Notes: generated from the sequence alone by a model not told the origin. 44,344 nucleotides of DNA from a bacterium (GCA_030649305.1 JAUSFV010000003.1:1-44344); one strand, 5' to 3'; shown: positions 24,154-31,999, counted from the stretch's first letter. Made by a program: numbers and translations.

Positions 24154-24758
24154 TCTCCATATAAGCGATTACGAATAATAAAACGAAATATTTCTGGGTC
24201 AAGAAATTGTTTTGCTTTTTTAAAATCTTTCTTAGCGATAGCTTTCCGAATAACCGTGCTTGAAATAACTTGACGCGATGGAGCTCTTTTTAAAACAATT
24301 ATTTTCTCCAAAATTTTTTGAGGAACCTGCTTCATAGAAAAGCCCCTGCGCTTTGCGCCGACAAACTGGCAATGGTCCAGAATATCATACCCGAATTTCC
24401 ACTTCCACGGCATAGATACTATCGCGTCCGAACCCACAATCCAGAAAAGTTTTGCGCGGGGATAGCGTTTTTTTAATTCCGCAATGGTATCCGCGGTATA
24501 GGATTTACCGCGACGCTTCATTTCCATATCCGAAACACCCCATCCGCGCTTTCGTGCGACAACACGCGCCATCTGAAGACGCATCCCCGCGGGTATTTCG
24601 GGCATATCTTTATGCGGAGGGTGCTTTGTGGGTATCAAAATCAAACGGTCTAACTTTAGAGTTTTTTTCGCGTATTCGCCAATTTCCATATGTTCCGTAT
24701 GCGGCGGGTCACAGGCGCTCCCCAAAATCCCTATTGTTACTGGGTTTTTGGCTTTCAT
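24144..24758 (-). CDS. nadD: Nicotinate mononucleotide adenylyltransferase
   Basis: Joins NaMN and ATP to give NaAD. The nucleotidyltransferase signature is GILGSACDPPHTEHMEI (variants of GxFDPPHxGH with Ala-Cys for Phe and Glu for Gly). LILIPTKHPPHK, MEMKRRGKSYTADTIAEL, FWIVGSDA and the ISSTVIRKAI end motif are also present. 204 residues. No Shine-Dalgarno. It is the first gene of the minus-strand NAD operon, whose promoter overlaps the palindrome at 24769-24787. Its stop codon lies inside the inverted-repeat element, so the last residues (GEPR) may be element-derived. Confidence 0.93.
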   Translation of the reverse strand: MKAKNPVTIGILGSACDPPHTEHMEIGEYAKKTLKLDRLILIPTKHPPHKDMPEIPAGMRLQMARVVARKRGWGVSDMEMKRRGKSYTADTIAELKKRYPRAKLFWIVGSDAIVSMPWKWKFGYDILDHCQFVGAKRRGFSMKQVPQKILEKIIVLKRAPSRQVISSTVIRKAIAKKDFKKAKQFLDPEIFRFIIRNRLYGEPR

Positions 24759-24768
24759 AGTTCATAGT

Positions 24769-24787
24769 TAGTGTATATCCTACACTA
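24769..24787. promoter_or_regulatory. Candidate NrtR operator at nadD
   Basis: TAGTGTATATCCTACACTA: two perfect 7-bp half-sites with a 5-bp spacer, placed right after the -10 box of the nadD promoter and over the expected transcription start. Confidence 0.75.
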
Positions 24788-24790
24788 TTA

Positions 24791-24819
24791 AGTATACTCC
24801 CACCGCGCATATCTGTCAA
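24791..24819 (-). promoter_or_regulatory. nadD operon promoter
   Basis: On the minus strand TTGACA (24819-24814), 17-bp spacer, TATACT (24796-24791). Confidence 0.75.
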
Positions 24820-24839
24820 TACCCCGCCGAGAAAAATGC

Positions 24840-24868
24840 TTGACATAAAATATAAAAAATATTATAAT
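24840..24868 (+). promoter_or_regulatory. nadA promoter, full consensus
   Basis: TTGACA (24840-24845), 17-bp spacer, TATAAT (24863-24868): an exact sigma-70 consensus. The putative operator lies more than 50 bp upstream of its -35 box, so nadA may not be repressed by the same site. Confidence 0.8.
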
Positions 24869-24909
24869 GAAATTAGAAGAAAACGCTCCTTGATAATGAG
24901 GTGATACCA

Positions 24910-26022
24910 ATGACGATCAAAGCAGGAGATATTCTCTCGGCACGTGAAGCAATACTGCTCGCGGAAGCTGAGGCAGTGGATTTGAGCCCGCCCATTGAAA
25001 TACCGCCCATTCCCCCCGAAGCGCATCCCAATTTTACACGCGACCAAAAGAAGCACGTCGAACTTATCGAAAACATCCAGAAACTCAAACGCGAACGGAA
25101 AGCAATCATTCTTGCGCACAACTATATGCCGAAAGATATTCAGGATATTGCAGATGTTGTCGGCGATTCGCTCCTGCTCGCGCAAAAAGGGAAAGAATCC
25201 AACGCGACAGTACTCGTAGAAGCGTCGGTTCGTTTCATGCAAGATATCCTTGCGGTGATGAAAAAACCCCACCAAACAGTTTTAGCGCCGGATCTCGGAG
25301 CGCTTTGTTCTCTTGCCGCGCACGCGAAACCGGAAAAAGTTCTTGAATGGAAGGAGGCATATCCCGACGGCATTGTCATCAGCTACGTAAATACCGATAT
25401 CCGCATAAAAGCCATAAGCGATTATTGCTGTGCATCAGCAAATTCACCAAAGGTTATCCGATATGCAACCATACACCATCCCGATGTTCCTATCTTATTT
25501 CTCCCCGATGTGTATCTCGGCCTCTATGCCGCGGATATTCTAAAAAAAGCCGGAGAGTCAATTGACCGTCTCTGGCTCATGATGGGCGCGTGCCACGTGC
25601 ATGATCGCATCAAACCAAGCCACGTGGAAGAAGAACTTCGAAAGAACCCGGGGGCCGCTGTCGTGGCGCATTCAGAATGCAGCTGCGTGAGTTCATGTAT
25701 ACAGAAAATTGCGTCAGGCAAAACTCCCGAAGCGCTCATGCAAATTCGCTCCACACAGGGCATGATTGATTTTGTACGAAATACGCCAAGCGATACGGTC
25801 ATCATGGCAACGGAGGTTGGTAATATTTACCCGATTGAAAAGGCAATACCCGGAAAGCGCATCATCCCGGCCTCCAAAGAGGCGATCTGCGCATTCATGA
25901 AGCAAAACACGCTTGAAAAAGTGTACGCATCACTCCGCGACCTAAAATATGAAATAACGGTTGACCGGGAACTTGCCGAGCGCGCCCGCATACCGATCGA
26001 AAAAATGCTTGCGATTGTCTAA
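24910..26022 (+). CDS. nadA: Quinolinate synthase
   Basis: A [4Fe-4S] enzyme condensing iminoaspartate and dihydroxyacetone phosphate to quinolinate. Family blocks in order: LAHNYMPKDIQDIADVVGDS, VLAPDLGALCSLA, SYVNTDIRIKAISDYCCASAN, FLPDVYLG, GACHVHDRI, VVAHSECSCVSSC, IRSTQGMIDFV, and KEAICAFMKQ. The three cluster cysteines expected are in ALCSLA, YCCASAN and ICAFMK; additional cysteines (ECSCVSSC) are unusual. 370 residues from ATG 24910 (GAGGTG eight bases upstream). Neither nadB nor nadC is in the window, so the source of iminoaspartate and the use of quinolinate are unknown. Confidence 0.9.
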   Translation: MTIKAGDILSAREAILLAEAEAVDLSPPIEIPPIPPEAHPNFTRDQKKHVELIENIQKLKRERKAIILAHNYMPKDIQDIADVVGDSLLLAQKGKESNATVLVEASVRFMQDILAVMKKPHQTVLAPDLGALCSLAAHAKPEKVLEWKEAYPDGIVISYVNTDIRIKAISDYCCASANSPKVIRYATIHHPDVPILFLPDVYLGLYAADILKKAGESIDRLWLMMGACHVHDRIKPSHVEEELRKNPGAAVVAHSECSCVSSCIQKIASGKTPEALMQIRSTQGMIDFVRNTPSDTVIMATEVGNIYPIEKAIPGKRIIPASKEAICAFMKQNTLEKVYASLRDLKYEITVDRELAERARIPIEKMLAIV

Positions 26023-26035
26023 TTGTCCAAATATC

Positions 26036-26060
26036 ACCGCTCTCTGAGCGGTATTTTTTA
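26036..26060 (+). terminator. nadA terminator
   Basis: ACCGCTC-TCT-GAGCGGT followed by ATTTTTTA. Confidence 0.9.
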
Positions 26061-26100
26061 TCTCAACAACCGTGGCCGATCGGCCAAAAGTGTTGAGATA
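26059..26100. repeat. Nested palindrome between nadA and the CAP-domain gene
   Basis: TATCTCAACA (26059-26068) pairs with TGTTGAGATA (26091-26100); inside lies the perfect 14-bp palindrome TGGCCGATCGGCCA (26073-26086). AT runs flank both sides, so it may back up termination for both converging genes. Confidence 0.6.
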
Positions 26101-26121
26101 AAATTTTTGTCCCCCTTTTCT

Positions 26122-27069
26122 CTACGATGCAGGTGCCGCCACGCACGCATTAAAAATACTCACCTGCCCGTTGTATTTTTCAATCAGCGTTTTTACTTCT
26201 TCAACCAGCGCGTTTAATTCAATCACTATCGCGTTATACTCCTCCACTTTCGCGTTGTAACGCTCCCGTTCGTTTTTCGAAATGGCATCCAGCTCCGCCT
26301 TTTTAATTTCAGCAAGGGCTGACAAATCTTCAATTCGCTGTTTCTTCTCCTCAATGGATTCCTGAAGAAGTTCGTCCGGCACGGGGCACGCGGAAAGCGG
26401 ACGCGCGAATATTTGCACCGCAAGCCAGGTATCTCTCCCTTCAAAGATACCCTTCCCAACGGCAATACCAATTTCTGTATAACGCGTACCCAAAATATTT
26501 TCTCTGTGTCCGAGCGAATCCATCCATGCCTGCACGAGTTCGGCATCGCTCTCAAAATCACCAAGCGCCAAATTCTCCCCGATATTTATATATTCGTACC
26601 CAGCGTCTTTTGCAAGATCTCCCGCTCCCCCTCCATCGGGTGACTGATGCGCGAAAAACTGCCGTAAAAACATGTCCTGTAACTTCTTACTTGCCGCCGC
26701 GTCAAGCAAAATATTTTTTTGAAGTACGGGCAGATTGTTTTGTATACGCTCTAAATTAGTTCCTATAAATATCCCGAACGGCGTTAAAACGACTGCGGGA
26801 GCGGGCGCTGGTTTCACTACGCGAAGAGGTTTCGGAGCAACAACTTCCGACTGCATTTTCTGTGGCGCAGAAGGAGCAGATGAGGGCAAAAAGGGTTCGG
26901 TCAAAACATCCTGCCTCATAAGTTCCCGCAACTTCTTCCCATTCTCTCCCCATGCGTTACGGCGGAGCAACGCGTTAAAATCATAATTTTTTGAAAAAAC
27001 AAAAAAACTAAGCGCCACAACCGCGCCACACACAATTAATAAACCAAAATAAAAGGATGTTTTCCGCAT
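26122..27069 (-). CDS. Membrane-anchored CAP/SCP-domain protein
   Basis: An N-terminal helix (residues 5-26) anchors or exports the protein. A Pro/Ala-rich linker (about 60-95) precedes a CAP domain (about 100-230): FFAHQSPDGGGAG, INIGENLALG, MDSLGHRENILGTRYTEIGIAV. The CAP His and Glu positions (FFAHQSP, GENLA, GHRENI) are kept as in bacterial YkwD-type proteins. The last 80 residues are a coiled coil (IEEKKQRIEDLSALAEIKK) ending with a cysteine. Substrate unknown; such proteins bind wall or lipid partners. The first codons lie in a short inverted repeat, AAAAGGATG-CATCCTTTT. Confidence 0.85.
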   Translation of the reverse strand: MRKTSFYFGLLIVCGAVVALSFFVFSKNYDFNALLRRNAWGENGKKLRELMRQDVLTEPFLPSSAPSAPQKMQSEVVAPKPLRVVKPAPAPAVVLTPFGIFIGTNLERIQNNLPVLQKNILLDAAASKKLQDMFLRQFFAHQSPDGGGAGDLAKDAGYEYINIGENLALGDFESDAELVQAWMDSLGHRENILGTRYTEIGIAVGKGIFEGRDTWLAVQIFARPLSACPVPDELLQESIEEKKQRIEDLSALAEIKKAELDAISKNERERYNAKVEEYNAIVIELNALVEEVKTLIEKYNGQVSIFNACVAAPAS

Positions 27070-27151
27070 CCTTTTAATATATCAAAAAATATATACATCA
27101 TCTAACCGAATTTTTCTTATTTTTTTATCCGTATATCAATCTAAAAATGGT

Positions 27152-27181
27152 TTGAGGGCGATGTTGGAACATCGCCCTCAA
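27152..27181 (-). terminator. Strong hairpin closing the dikinase cassette
   Basis: TTGAGGGCGATGTT and AACATCGCCCTCAA form a perfect 14-bp stem; on the minus strand it is followed by ACCATTTTT. It lies 30 bases after the stop of the 27211-27627 gene. Confidence 0.8.
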
Positions 27182-27210
27182 TGGTTTTTGATGAAAGAAC
27201 TGTCAGCAAG

Positions 27211-27627
27211 CTACGCGCTTGCCACGATCCTGCTGAGGATCTCGGCCTTGCTGTAGTGCTTAGCCGGCACCCTGGTCCCGCCGATATGGCGCAGGGCCTT
27301 TGCGTAGTCAAACCGGGTCGTCTTGAGCGAGCCGACGCCGAGAGCCGTCACGACCTCGTTGAGAACCGCGGGGAGCTCGGAAGCGCTCGTGACCTTGGAG
27401 AACCGATTCTGACCCGAATCGCCCGGCTGCTTCCAGCCAAACTCACGGGTGAGCTTGCGGCCGATGACCGTGGCACCCCTTGACATCCTCGGCTCAACCC
27501 GGATGCGATAGTGGCCGGGCGCAACCTCGCGCACCGCCACCGTGCCCCGAGCCGTCTTCGCAACACCGACATACTGATTCGTGCCCTCGGTTCCGACCAT
27601 CCTAAACCTGGACTTTGGCAACGACAT
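27211..27627 (-). CDS. Unknown protein, third gene of the dikinase cassette
   Basis: A 138-residue basic protein starting MSLPKSRFRMVGTEG; the ATG at 27627 is fixed by AAGGAGG six bases upstream. It has no membrane segment or cysteine. The middle (VREVAPGHYRIRVEPRMSRG) looks beta-stranded, and the end (FDYAKALRHIGG, AEILSRIVASA) helical. I recognise no family. The sequence is visibly richer in G and C than the CAP gene to its left, like the next two genes, which supports a shared origin. It lies 86 bases after the phosphatase on the same strand. Confidence 0.75.
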   Translation of the reverse strand: MSLPKSRFRMVGTEGTNQYVGVAKTARGTVAVREVAPGHYRIRVEPRMSRGATVIGRKLTREFGWKQPGDSGQNRFSKVTSASELPAVLNEVVTALGVGSLKTTRFDYAKALRHIGGTRVPAKHYSKAEILSRIVASA

Positions 27628-27712
27628 GACTGCCTCCTTTTTCGTGCCGCTCCATTTTTTTCTTGCGTCAATGTGCGGCATGCACTAACGCATATATCCG
27701 ATATTATCGGAG

Positions 27713-28231
27713 TTACTGGTACTTGACCGGCAGTAGTACTCCCTTGAGAGCAAACACCGCCTTGATTTGTTCATGCGTTTCAACGGCATGGCCGCAATAT
27801 CTGCCGCGGGCAACCCCGACCGGATCCTTGATCCTCGGCTCGAGGACAGCGATGAGGGACGCGAGAAATGTTCCCGTCCGCCCATGGCCGCCGGCGCAGA
27901 AAGCAAGAATCCTGCGACCCTGTTTCAACTCATCTGCGACTCTTGCGATAAACAAAACCCAGTCATCGGGATCAGGAACACTGAAATCCCGAATGGGATA
28001 GTGCCAGATCTTCTCCTCCGGCACCATATCCGTAATGACTTGAGACAACTGTTCCTTAAACGGTATGACGAGGTCATACCCCTCAAGATCTTCCGGAGCG
28101 AAATACATCGTCCCGCCAAGAAACAGCTGATGTTGATACTTTCCTACCCGCACCGGGTCGCCCCGATGCGGTTGGTGAAGTTTGTGACCTGTACGCGCAC
28201 GCCGGGCACAAACCTGAACGTTTCCGCTCAT
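27713..28231 (-). CDS. Dual-specificity-like Cys phosphatase
   Basis: Cys-based protein or small-molecule phosphatase. The P-loop is ILAFCAGGHGRTGTF, a C-x5-R-T signature. The general acid is likely in the DFSVPDPDDW loop, about 30 residues before. The first 30 residues are basic. 172 residues, a single domain with no signal peptide, so cytosolic. AAGGAGG lies before the ATG. Its ATG overlaps the TGA of the dikinase-like gene (ATGA), which implies translational coupling. Because its partner makes phosphohistidine and transfers phosphate, the phosphatase may act on the same pathway or on the partner itself; this is inference. Confidence 0.85.
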   Translation of the reverse strand: MSGNVQVCARRARTGHKLHQPHRGDPVRVGKYQHQLFLGGTMYFAPEDLEGYDLVIPFKEQLSQVITDMVPEEKIWHYPIRDFSVPDPDDWVLFIARVADELKQGRRILAFCAGGHGRTGTFLASLIAVLEPRIKDPVGVARGRYCGHAVETHEQIKAVFALKGVLLPVKYQ

Positions 28232-30492
28232 CGTGCCCTCCTTTCTCCTGCGTTGTTCACACGCACGTCTTTATCCCAAAGTCTTCCTTTTCCTTTCTGC
28301 CAAAGCATCGCCACTTCAGGAGATACATTGGGACTTTCCCAAAACGATTTCGGGGCGTCATATTGATAACTATCCCGATAATCATAATGGACTACTTCGA
28401 GTCCCGCGACCAACAGATCAATGGTCTTTTGACGATGCTTGCAATCAAGCTGATACTGCAACATATCTTCATTGGTTTCCGAAAGCATCCGGTGTTTATT
28501 GAAGAGACGGCCTCCGTTGTGACGAAGATCAAAAACTCTATCAGCAAACACCGTATCGTTCAACTCGCCACTCAAGTACTGAAGCCCCGCTTTCGCAATT
28601 GCCGCCCATCGTGGCCCGCCGATAGAGCCGCCCAACCACGTGTTAAACGCGGGAATGGCAAGCCGAAAAAATTCCTGCTGCATCTCGCGGTCTGCATTAC
28701 GAAGCCGGTTCACCACCGACATCTGTGCTTCAGACCGACCAGAGCGCGCATCCCGAACGCTAAATTTCTCCTGAAGCACTGCAAACTCAGCGCCTCTCCA
28801 TCGAGAACCTTCCCAACCGTGCCGCAATTCTCCGGAAACCGCAACGATGAGATAGGCGGCGAATACTTCCGCCGCTTCCCGATGTATGCGCGCCCGAAGT
28901 GCTCGCGACTCTTGCTCAAGGTCGGTACCAACAGCAACTGATGCCATGGCATCAGCGAGATAGAAGTTATTGAGGATTATATTTGCCGAATACTCGCGCT
29001 CCACCGCCGAGAAATCCACCCTCCCTCCGTATAACTCGGGCCGAAGCTCTTTCAGCCACTTGAGAAAGATGGAAATCTCTTTTTGGTCGGAACGATGCGT
29101 AAACGGCACGGACCCGAGCACAAGAAGCCCCAACGATCCGTCTACGGACACTGTGTCGCCTGCGGAAAGCAGAAGCCCCGACGATACGCTTGGAATGGGA
29201 CCCGCACCGACAACCGCGGGCTTCCCAAGTCCCCGAGCAACAACGGCAGGATGCGAAGTGGCACCGCCCGTACTGGTAACGATGGCAGATGCCACAAGCA
29301 TGCCGGGGAAATCATCCGGACTCGTCTCCGGCCGGATAAGCACAACCTGCTTTCCCTGCCCAGCGAATTCCTGGGCCTGCTCGGATGTAAACGCGACGAT
29401 GCCGACCGCAGAACCGGGCGAGGCAGGAATACCTTTTGCAAGGACCCGCTTACCCTCAATCGCAAACTGCAACGCGCGCGGATCAAACGTAGCCTGACAC
29501 AAACGCAGAGCTTCGACGTCATAAACCTTAATCTTGTCTACGGCATCCTGTTTCATGCAGCGCTTTTCCCAAACTGCCTGCACCGCAAACCGCGCTTCGG
29601 CAACAGGAGTGCGTTGTGCCACCCGATACTGCAGAATCCACAGCTTTCCCCGTTCAACCGTAAATTCAATCTCCACCACGTCATTCGTATGCCGTTCAAG
29701 AGCCTCCGCAAACTGCGTTAACTCTTGAAAGGCCTCGGGGTGACGTTTGGAAAAATTCGTAATGGGAAGTGGTGTAACACTGCCCCCAACCACATCTTCA
29801 CCCTGACCTCTCGGATGGAACTCGCCATAGTGATGGTTTTCTCCGGTCGCGACATTTCGTGAAAAGAAAACGCCCGACCCCGACATTTCGTCGAGATTGC
29901 CAAAGACCATGGCCTGCACGATCATAGCAGTTCCGAGATACTCGGGAATGCCATAGAACCTACGATACTTGACGGCGCGGTCATTCAACCACGACTGGCA
30001 GACCGCCTCAAAGGCGAGTTCCAGTTGTTCCCACGGATCATCCGACGCATCCGACCCCACAACTTTTGTGAAACTTTTCCGAAACCGCCGTACCGTATCA
30101 TCTACGAAACGATCGCCGCCAAACTTTTTAAGCGCTGGATGCGATCCTTCCGTCATCCCGAGATTGAGAATGCTATCCATCATCCCGGGTATTGACACGG
30201 GTGCGCCCGAACGAACTGACACGAGAAGCGGGTTTGAAGGATCTCCAAACCGCTTCCCGGTCTGCTTTTCAAGTGATGCAATACATCGCTTGATCTGCCA
30301 CTCGAGCCGCTTCGGGTATCGCGCATGCTCGAGATATGCGCGACACACGCCGGTTGTAATTGCAAAACCAGGAGGAACCGGCATTCCGAACCTAGTCATA
30401 GTAACAAGGCTCATCGCCTTGTTGCCGATCAAATCCGCAGTAGCATCGCCCGCCTCGTGAAAGAGGAAGGCGACCTGACGATTGCGAGCCAT
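28228..30492 (-). CDS. PPDK-like dikinase without the PEP/pyruvate barrel
   Basis: Residues 1-310 form the ATP-grasp domain of pyruvate phosphate dikinase: NKAMSLVTMTRFGMPVPPGF, VSVRSGAPVSIPGMMDSILN (91-110), EIEFTVERGKLWILQYR. Residues about 350-470 are the swivelling phosphohistidine domain, with His414 in GGATSHPAVVARG. In PPDK a TIM barrel for PEP/pyruvate should follow; instead about 285 residues of different, partly helical sequence follow (SGELRHGWEGSRWRG, FDLRHNGGRLFNKH). So ATP could phosphorylate His414 in a dikinase reaction, but the final acceptor is unknown, as in rifampin or glucan-water type dikinases. ATG 30492 is chosen for its GGAGAGGAGG site. 754 residues. GC-rich compared with flanks. 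Confidence 0.8.
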   Translation of the reverse strand: MARNRQVAFLFHEAGDATADLIGNKAMSLVTMTRFGMPVPPGFAITTGVCRAYLEHARYPKRLEWQIKRCIASLEKQTGKRFGDPSNPLLVSVRSGAPVSIPGMMDSILNLGMTEGSHPALKKFGGDRFVDDTVRRFRKSFTKVVGSDASDDPWEQLELAFEAVCQSWLNDRAVKYRRFYGIPEYLGTAMIVQAMVFGNLDEMSGSGVFFSRNVATGENHHYGEFHPRGQGEDVVGGSVTPLPITNFSKRHPEAFQELTQFAEALERHTNDVVEIEFTVERGKLWILQYRVAQRTPVAEARFAVQAVWEKRCMKQDAVDKIKVYDVEALRLCQATFDPRALQFAIEGKRVLAKGIPASPGSAVGIVAFTSEQAQEFAGQGKQVVLIRPETSPDDFPGMLVASAIVTSTGGATSHPAVVARGLGKPAVVGAGPIPSVSSGLLLSAGDTVSVDGSLGLLVLGSVPFTHRSDQKEISIFLKWLKELRPELYGGRVDFSAVEREYSANIILNNFYLADAMASVAVGTDLEQESRALRARIHREAAEVFAAYLIVAVSGELRHGWEGSRWRGAEFAVLQEKFSVRDARSGRSEAQMSVVNRLRNADREMQQEFFRLAIPAFNTWLGGSIGGPRWAAIAKAGLQYLSGELNDTVFADRVFDLRHNGGRLFNKHRMLSETNEDMLQYQLDCKHRQKTIDLLVAGLEVVHYDYRDSYQYDAPKSFWESPNVSPEVAMLWQKGKGRLWDKDVRVNNAGERRAR

Positions 30493-30763
30493 CAAGCTCC
30501 TCCTCTCCGCCCGGTTTCCGGGCATTTTATTCGTGAGTTTGTGAGACAGAAAAAGTACTGCCTTGTTTTTGGGGGTTGTCGCGTCAGAAAAATGCACGTG
30601 CGGTTTTTGTTTCCATGAGATCCGAAATATTCGGAGGGATCCTCACGTTCCCTTCTCGCCCGAGAACTGTTTTTCCGACACCTAGACGCTCCGAAAAAAT
30701 CAATTCGGCCCATCTCCCCAAAGCCTGATGTCTTGGTATCAAGCCTGTCTAACACCCGTATTC

Positions 30764-30818
30764 CAGCGGCTATTTTGTTAGCGGATTACGGTATATATAA
30801 GGCATAAAAAAGCCGCTG
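30764..30818. repeat. CAGCGGCT...AGCCGCTG inverted repeat
   Basis: Eight-base arms separated by about 39 bases, in the gene-poor interval upstream of the dikinase-like gene. The rest of 30493-31028 shows no convincing gene. Confidence 0.4.
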
Positions 30819-31028
30819 TAGAATGTTAGTCAAAGCCCGCCCTCAACCCTTGCTCTGATTGCCCAGAACGGCACTCGGCAGGTGCCCTTAAGAATGCCTT
30901 TCCTCCCAAGAAGAAAGACACGCACGAGTCATCAAGAAAACGGCAATATATTCTGATGACTGCTGTCGCGACCTCAGTAGAATTTTTTCAGAGGCCCGAA
31001 TTCCCGGCATGACCGGAACGCGGATTCA

Positions 31029-31307
31029 CTACCGCCAGCCTGCTCTTTTTGCGACCCCTCTTTCGTATCCCTCAAGAAGAGCATAGAAGGACTCTTTCGC
31101 CGGCGCATTTCCACCATACGCATCCGGCGTTTCGTTCCGGATATACACCCGGAACTTTTTTTGCGTGGCCAACTGATCGCGATTGGACCACCGCCCTTTT
31201 TGTTTTTTTCCGCAAAGCGTTTCCCTGGCGAGAGAAAACAACTTTTTGTACTCAAAACCCAAGCGAGCTCGCTTGGCGCACTCCGTTCCTTCCGGCGCTT
31301 GCTTCAT
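31029..31307 (-). CDS. Possible small basic protein
   Basis: A 92-residue reading frame starting MKQAPEGTECAKRARLGFEYKK, with a weak GAGGTG three bases before the ATG. A 16-codon frame (MEETARDRIRVCLAEV) ends directly before it. Composition is basic and could be protein-like, but another frame of similar length overlaps, and the region is rich in hairpins. It may equally be non-coding. Confidence 0.25.
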   Translation of the reverse strand: MKQAPEGTECAKRARLGFEYKKLFSLARETLCGKKQKGRWSNRDQLATQKKFRVYIRNETPDAYGGNAPAKESFYALLEGYERGVAKRAGWR

Positions 31308-31358
31308 TCACACCTCGGCAAGACAGACACGGATGCGATCTCGTGCCGTTTCCTCCAT

Positions 31359-31920
31359 AAAAAACTATTTTTAAAATAGTTTTTAAATTTTGGATCGCGG
31401 CCTGTTACGGTCGGCAGCGCGCATAGAGGAGCCGCCCCTATGCACGGCGCTTATGTTATTCCGAGGATGCGGATATACATAAGCACGGAGATTTCCGGAT
31501 TGTCTTCACATACGCAAGAGCATCGTCTCCCCCTTGTCTCTTCGCGTACGCGCCTCATGCCCACTCCAACACCATCCTTGATGTCAAAGCTCTCGGGGTC
31601 ATTGCATGAGAATGGTTTTTTTCTGCGCTCTGAAGCGCAGTTTGTTTTCGCTCGGTGAGCCCCCGCTCTTACGAATCCCACGTTCTTAAACCCTAAAAAG
31701 GGCGACCGCAAGAATAAGAGTCGCGCCGAGCTTCATTCAATTATGATGGTTAATCATTCTGACTAACCTCCTTTCTATCCTGCTTGCGGCAGGATTTTCT
31801 TTGTTAAGCAGCCTTCCGTTTCTGGACCGATCCTGCTCCTTTATAAAAACCAGAAAAAGTACGGGGTCGGTCCACCCAATTTTTACTTAAAATTGGGAGA
31901 AAAACGCTTATTAATATAAT
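31359..31920 (-). ncRNA. Candidate long structured RNA A (about 560 nt)
   Basis: A near-consensus minus-strand promoter (31927-31955) predicts a start near 31920. What follows is a chain of local hairpins: CCCAATTTT/AAAATTGGG (31875-31897), TGGACCGA/TCGGTCCA (31823-31830 with 31867-31874), ATCCTGC/GCAGGAT (31777-31795), then CTGCGCT/AGCGCAG and CTTATGT/ACATAAG. An AAAACTATTTT/AAAATAGTTTT stem with a T run closes it at 31361-31383. No frame over 90 codons looks like a protein. Size and density of stems recall the large ornate bacterial RNAs (ROOL, GOLLD, OLE), but no motif match is claimed. It could instead be a long leader of the dikinase operon. Confidence 0.5.
31737..31757 (-). CDS. Possible leader peptide MINHHN
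   Basis: AAGGAGG (31773-31767) lies nine bases before an ATG that opens a six-codon frame, MINHHN. A second frame, MKLGATLILAVALFRV (31736-31686), starts at the next base after its stop. The ribosome site is as good as those of real genes here. It lies inside candidate RNA A; both frames may be chance. Confidence 0.3.
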   Translation of the reverse strand: MINHHN

Positions 31921-31926
31921 ACTTAA

Positions 31927-31955
31927 ATTATAGCATAATTTTATAATAAAGTCAA
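31927..31955 (-). promoter_or_regulatory. Strong promoter for candidate RNA A
   Basis: On the minus strand TTGACT (31955-31950), 17-bp spacer, TATAAT (31932-31927). Confidence 0.8.
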
Positions 31956-31999
31956 TAGATACATGGTTAAACGCAAAAAATCCTTCCTAAATGTTCTTT

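Noticed and set aside
24840-24868. nadA as a member of the operator-controlled group
   Set aside because: The palindrome lies over the nadD start and more than 50 bp upstream of the nadA -35 box, so repression of nadA from it is not supported.
28970-29721. Long plus-strand open frames opposite the dikinase gene
   Set aside because: Shadow frames of a GC-rich gene; they have no ribosome sites or protein-like patterns, while the minus frame carries clear motifs.
31451-31711. Open frame of 86 codons on minus within RNA A
   Set aside because: It needs a TTG start with no ribosome site, has odd composition and overlaps clear hairpins; treated as chance.
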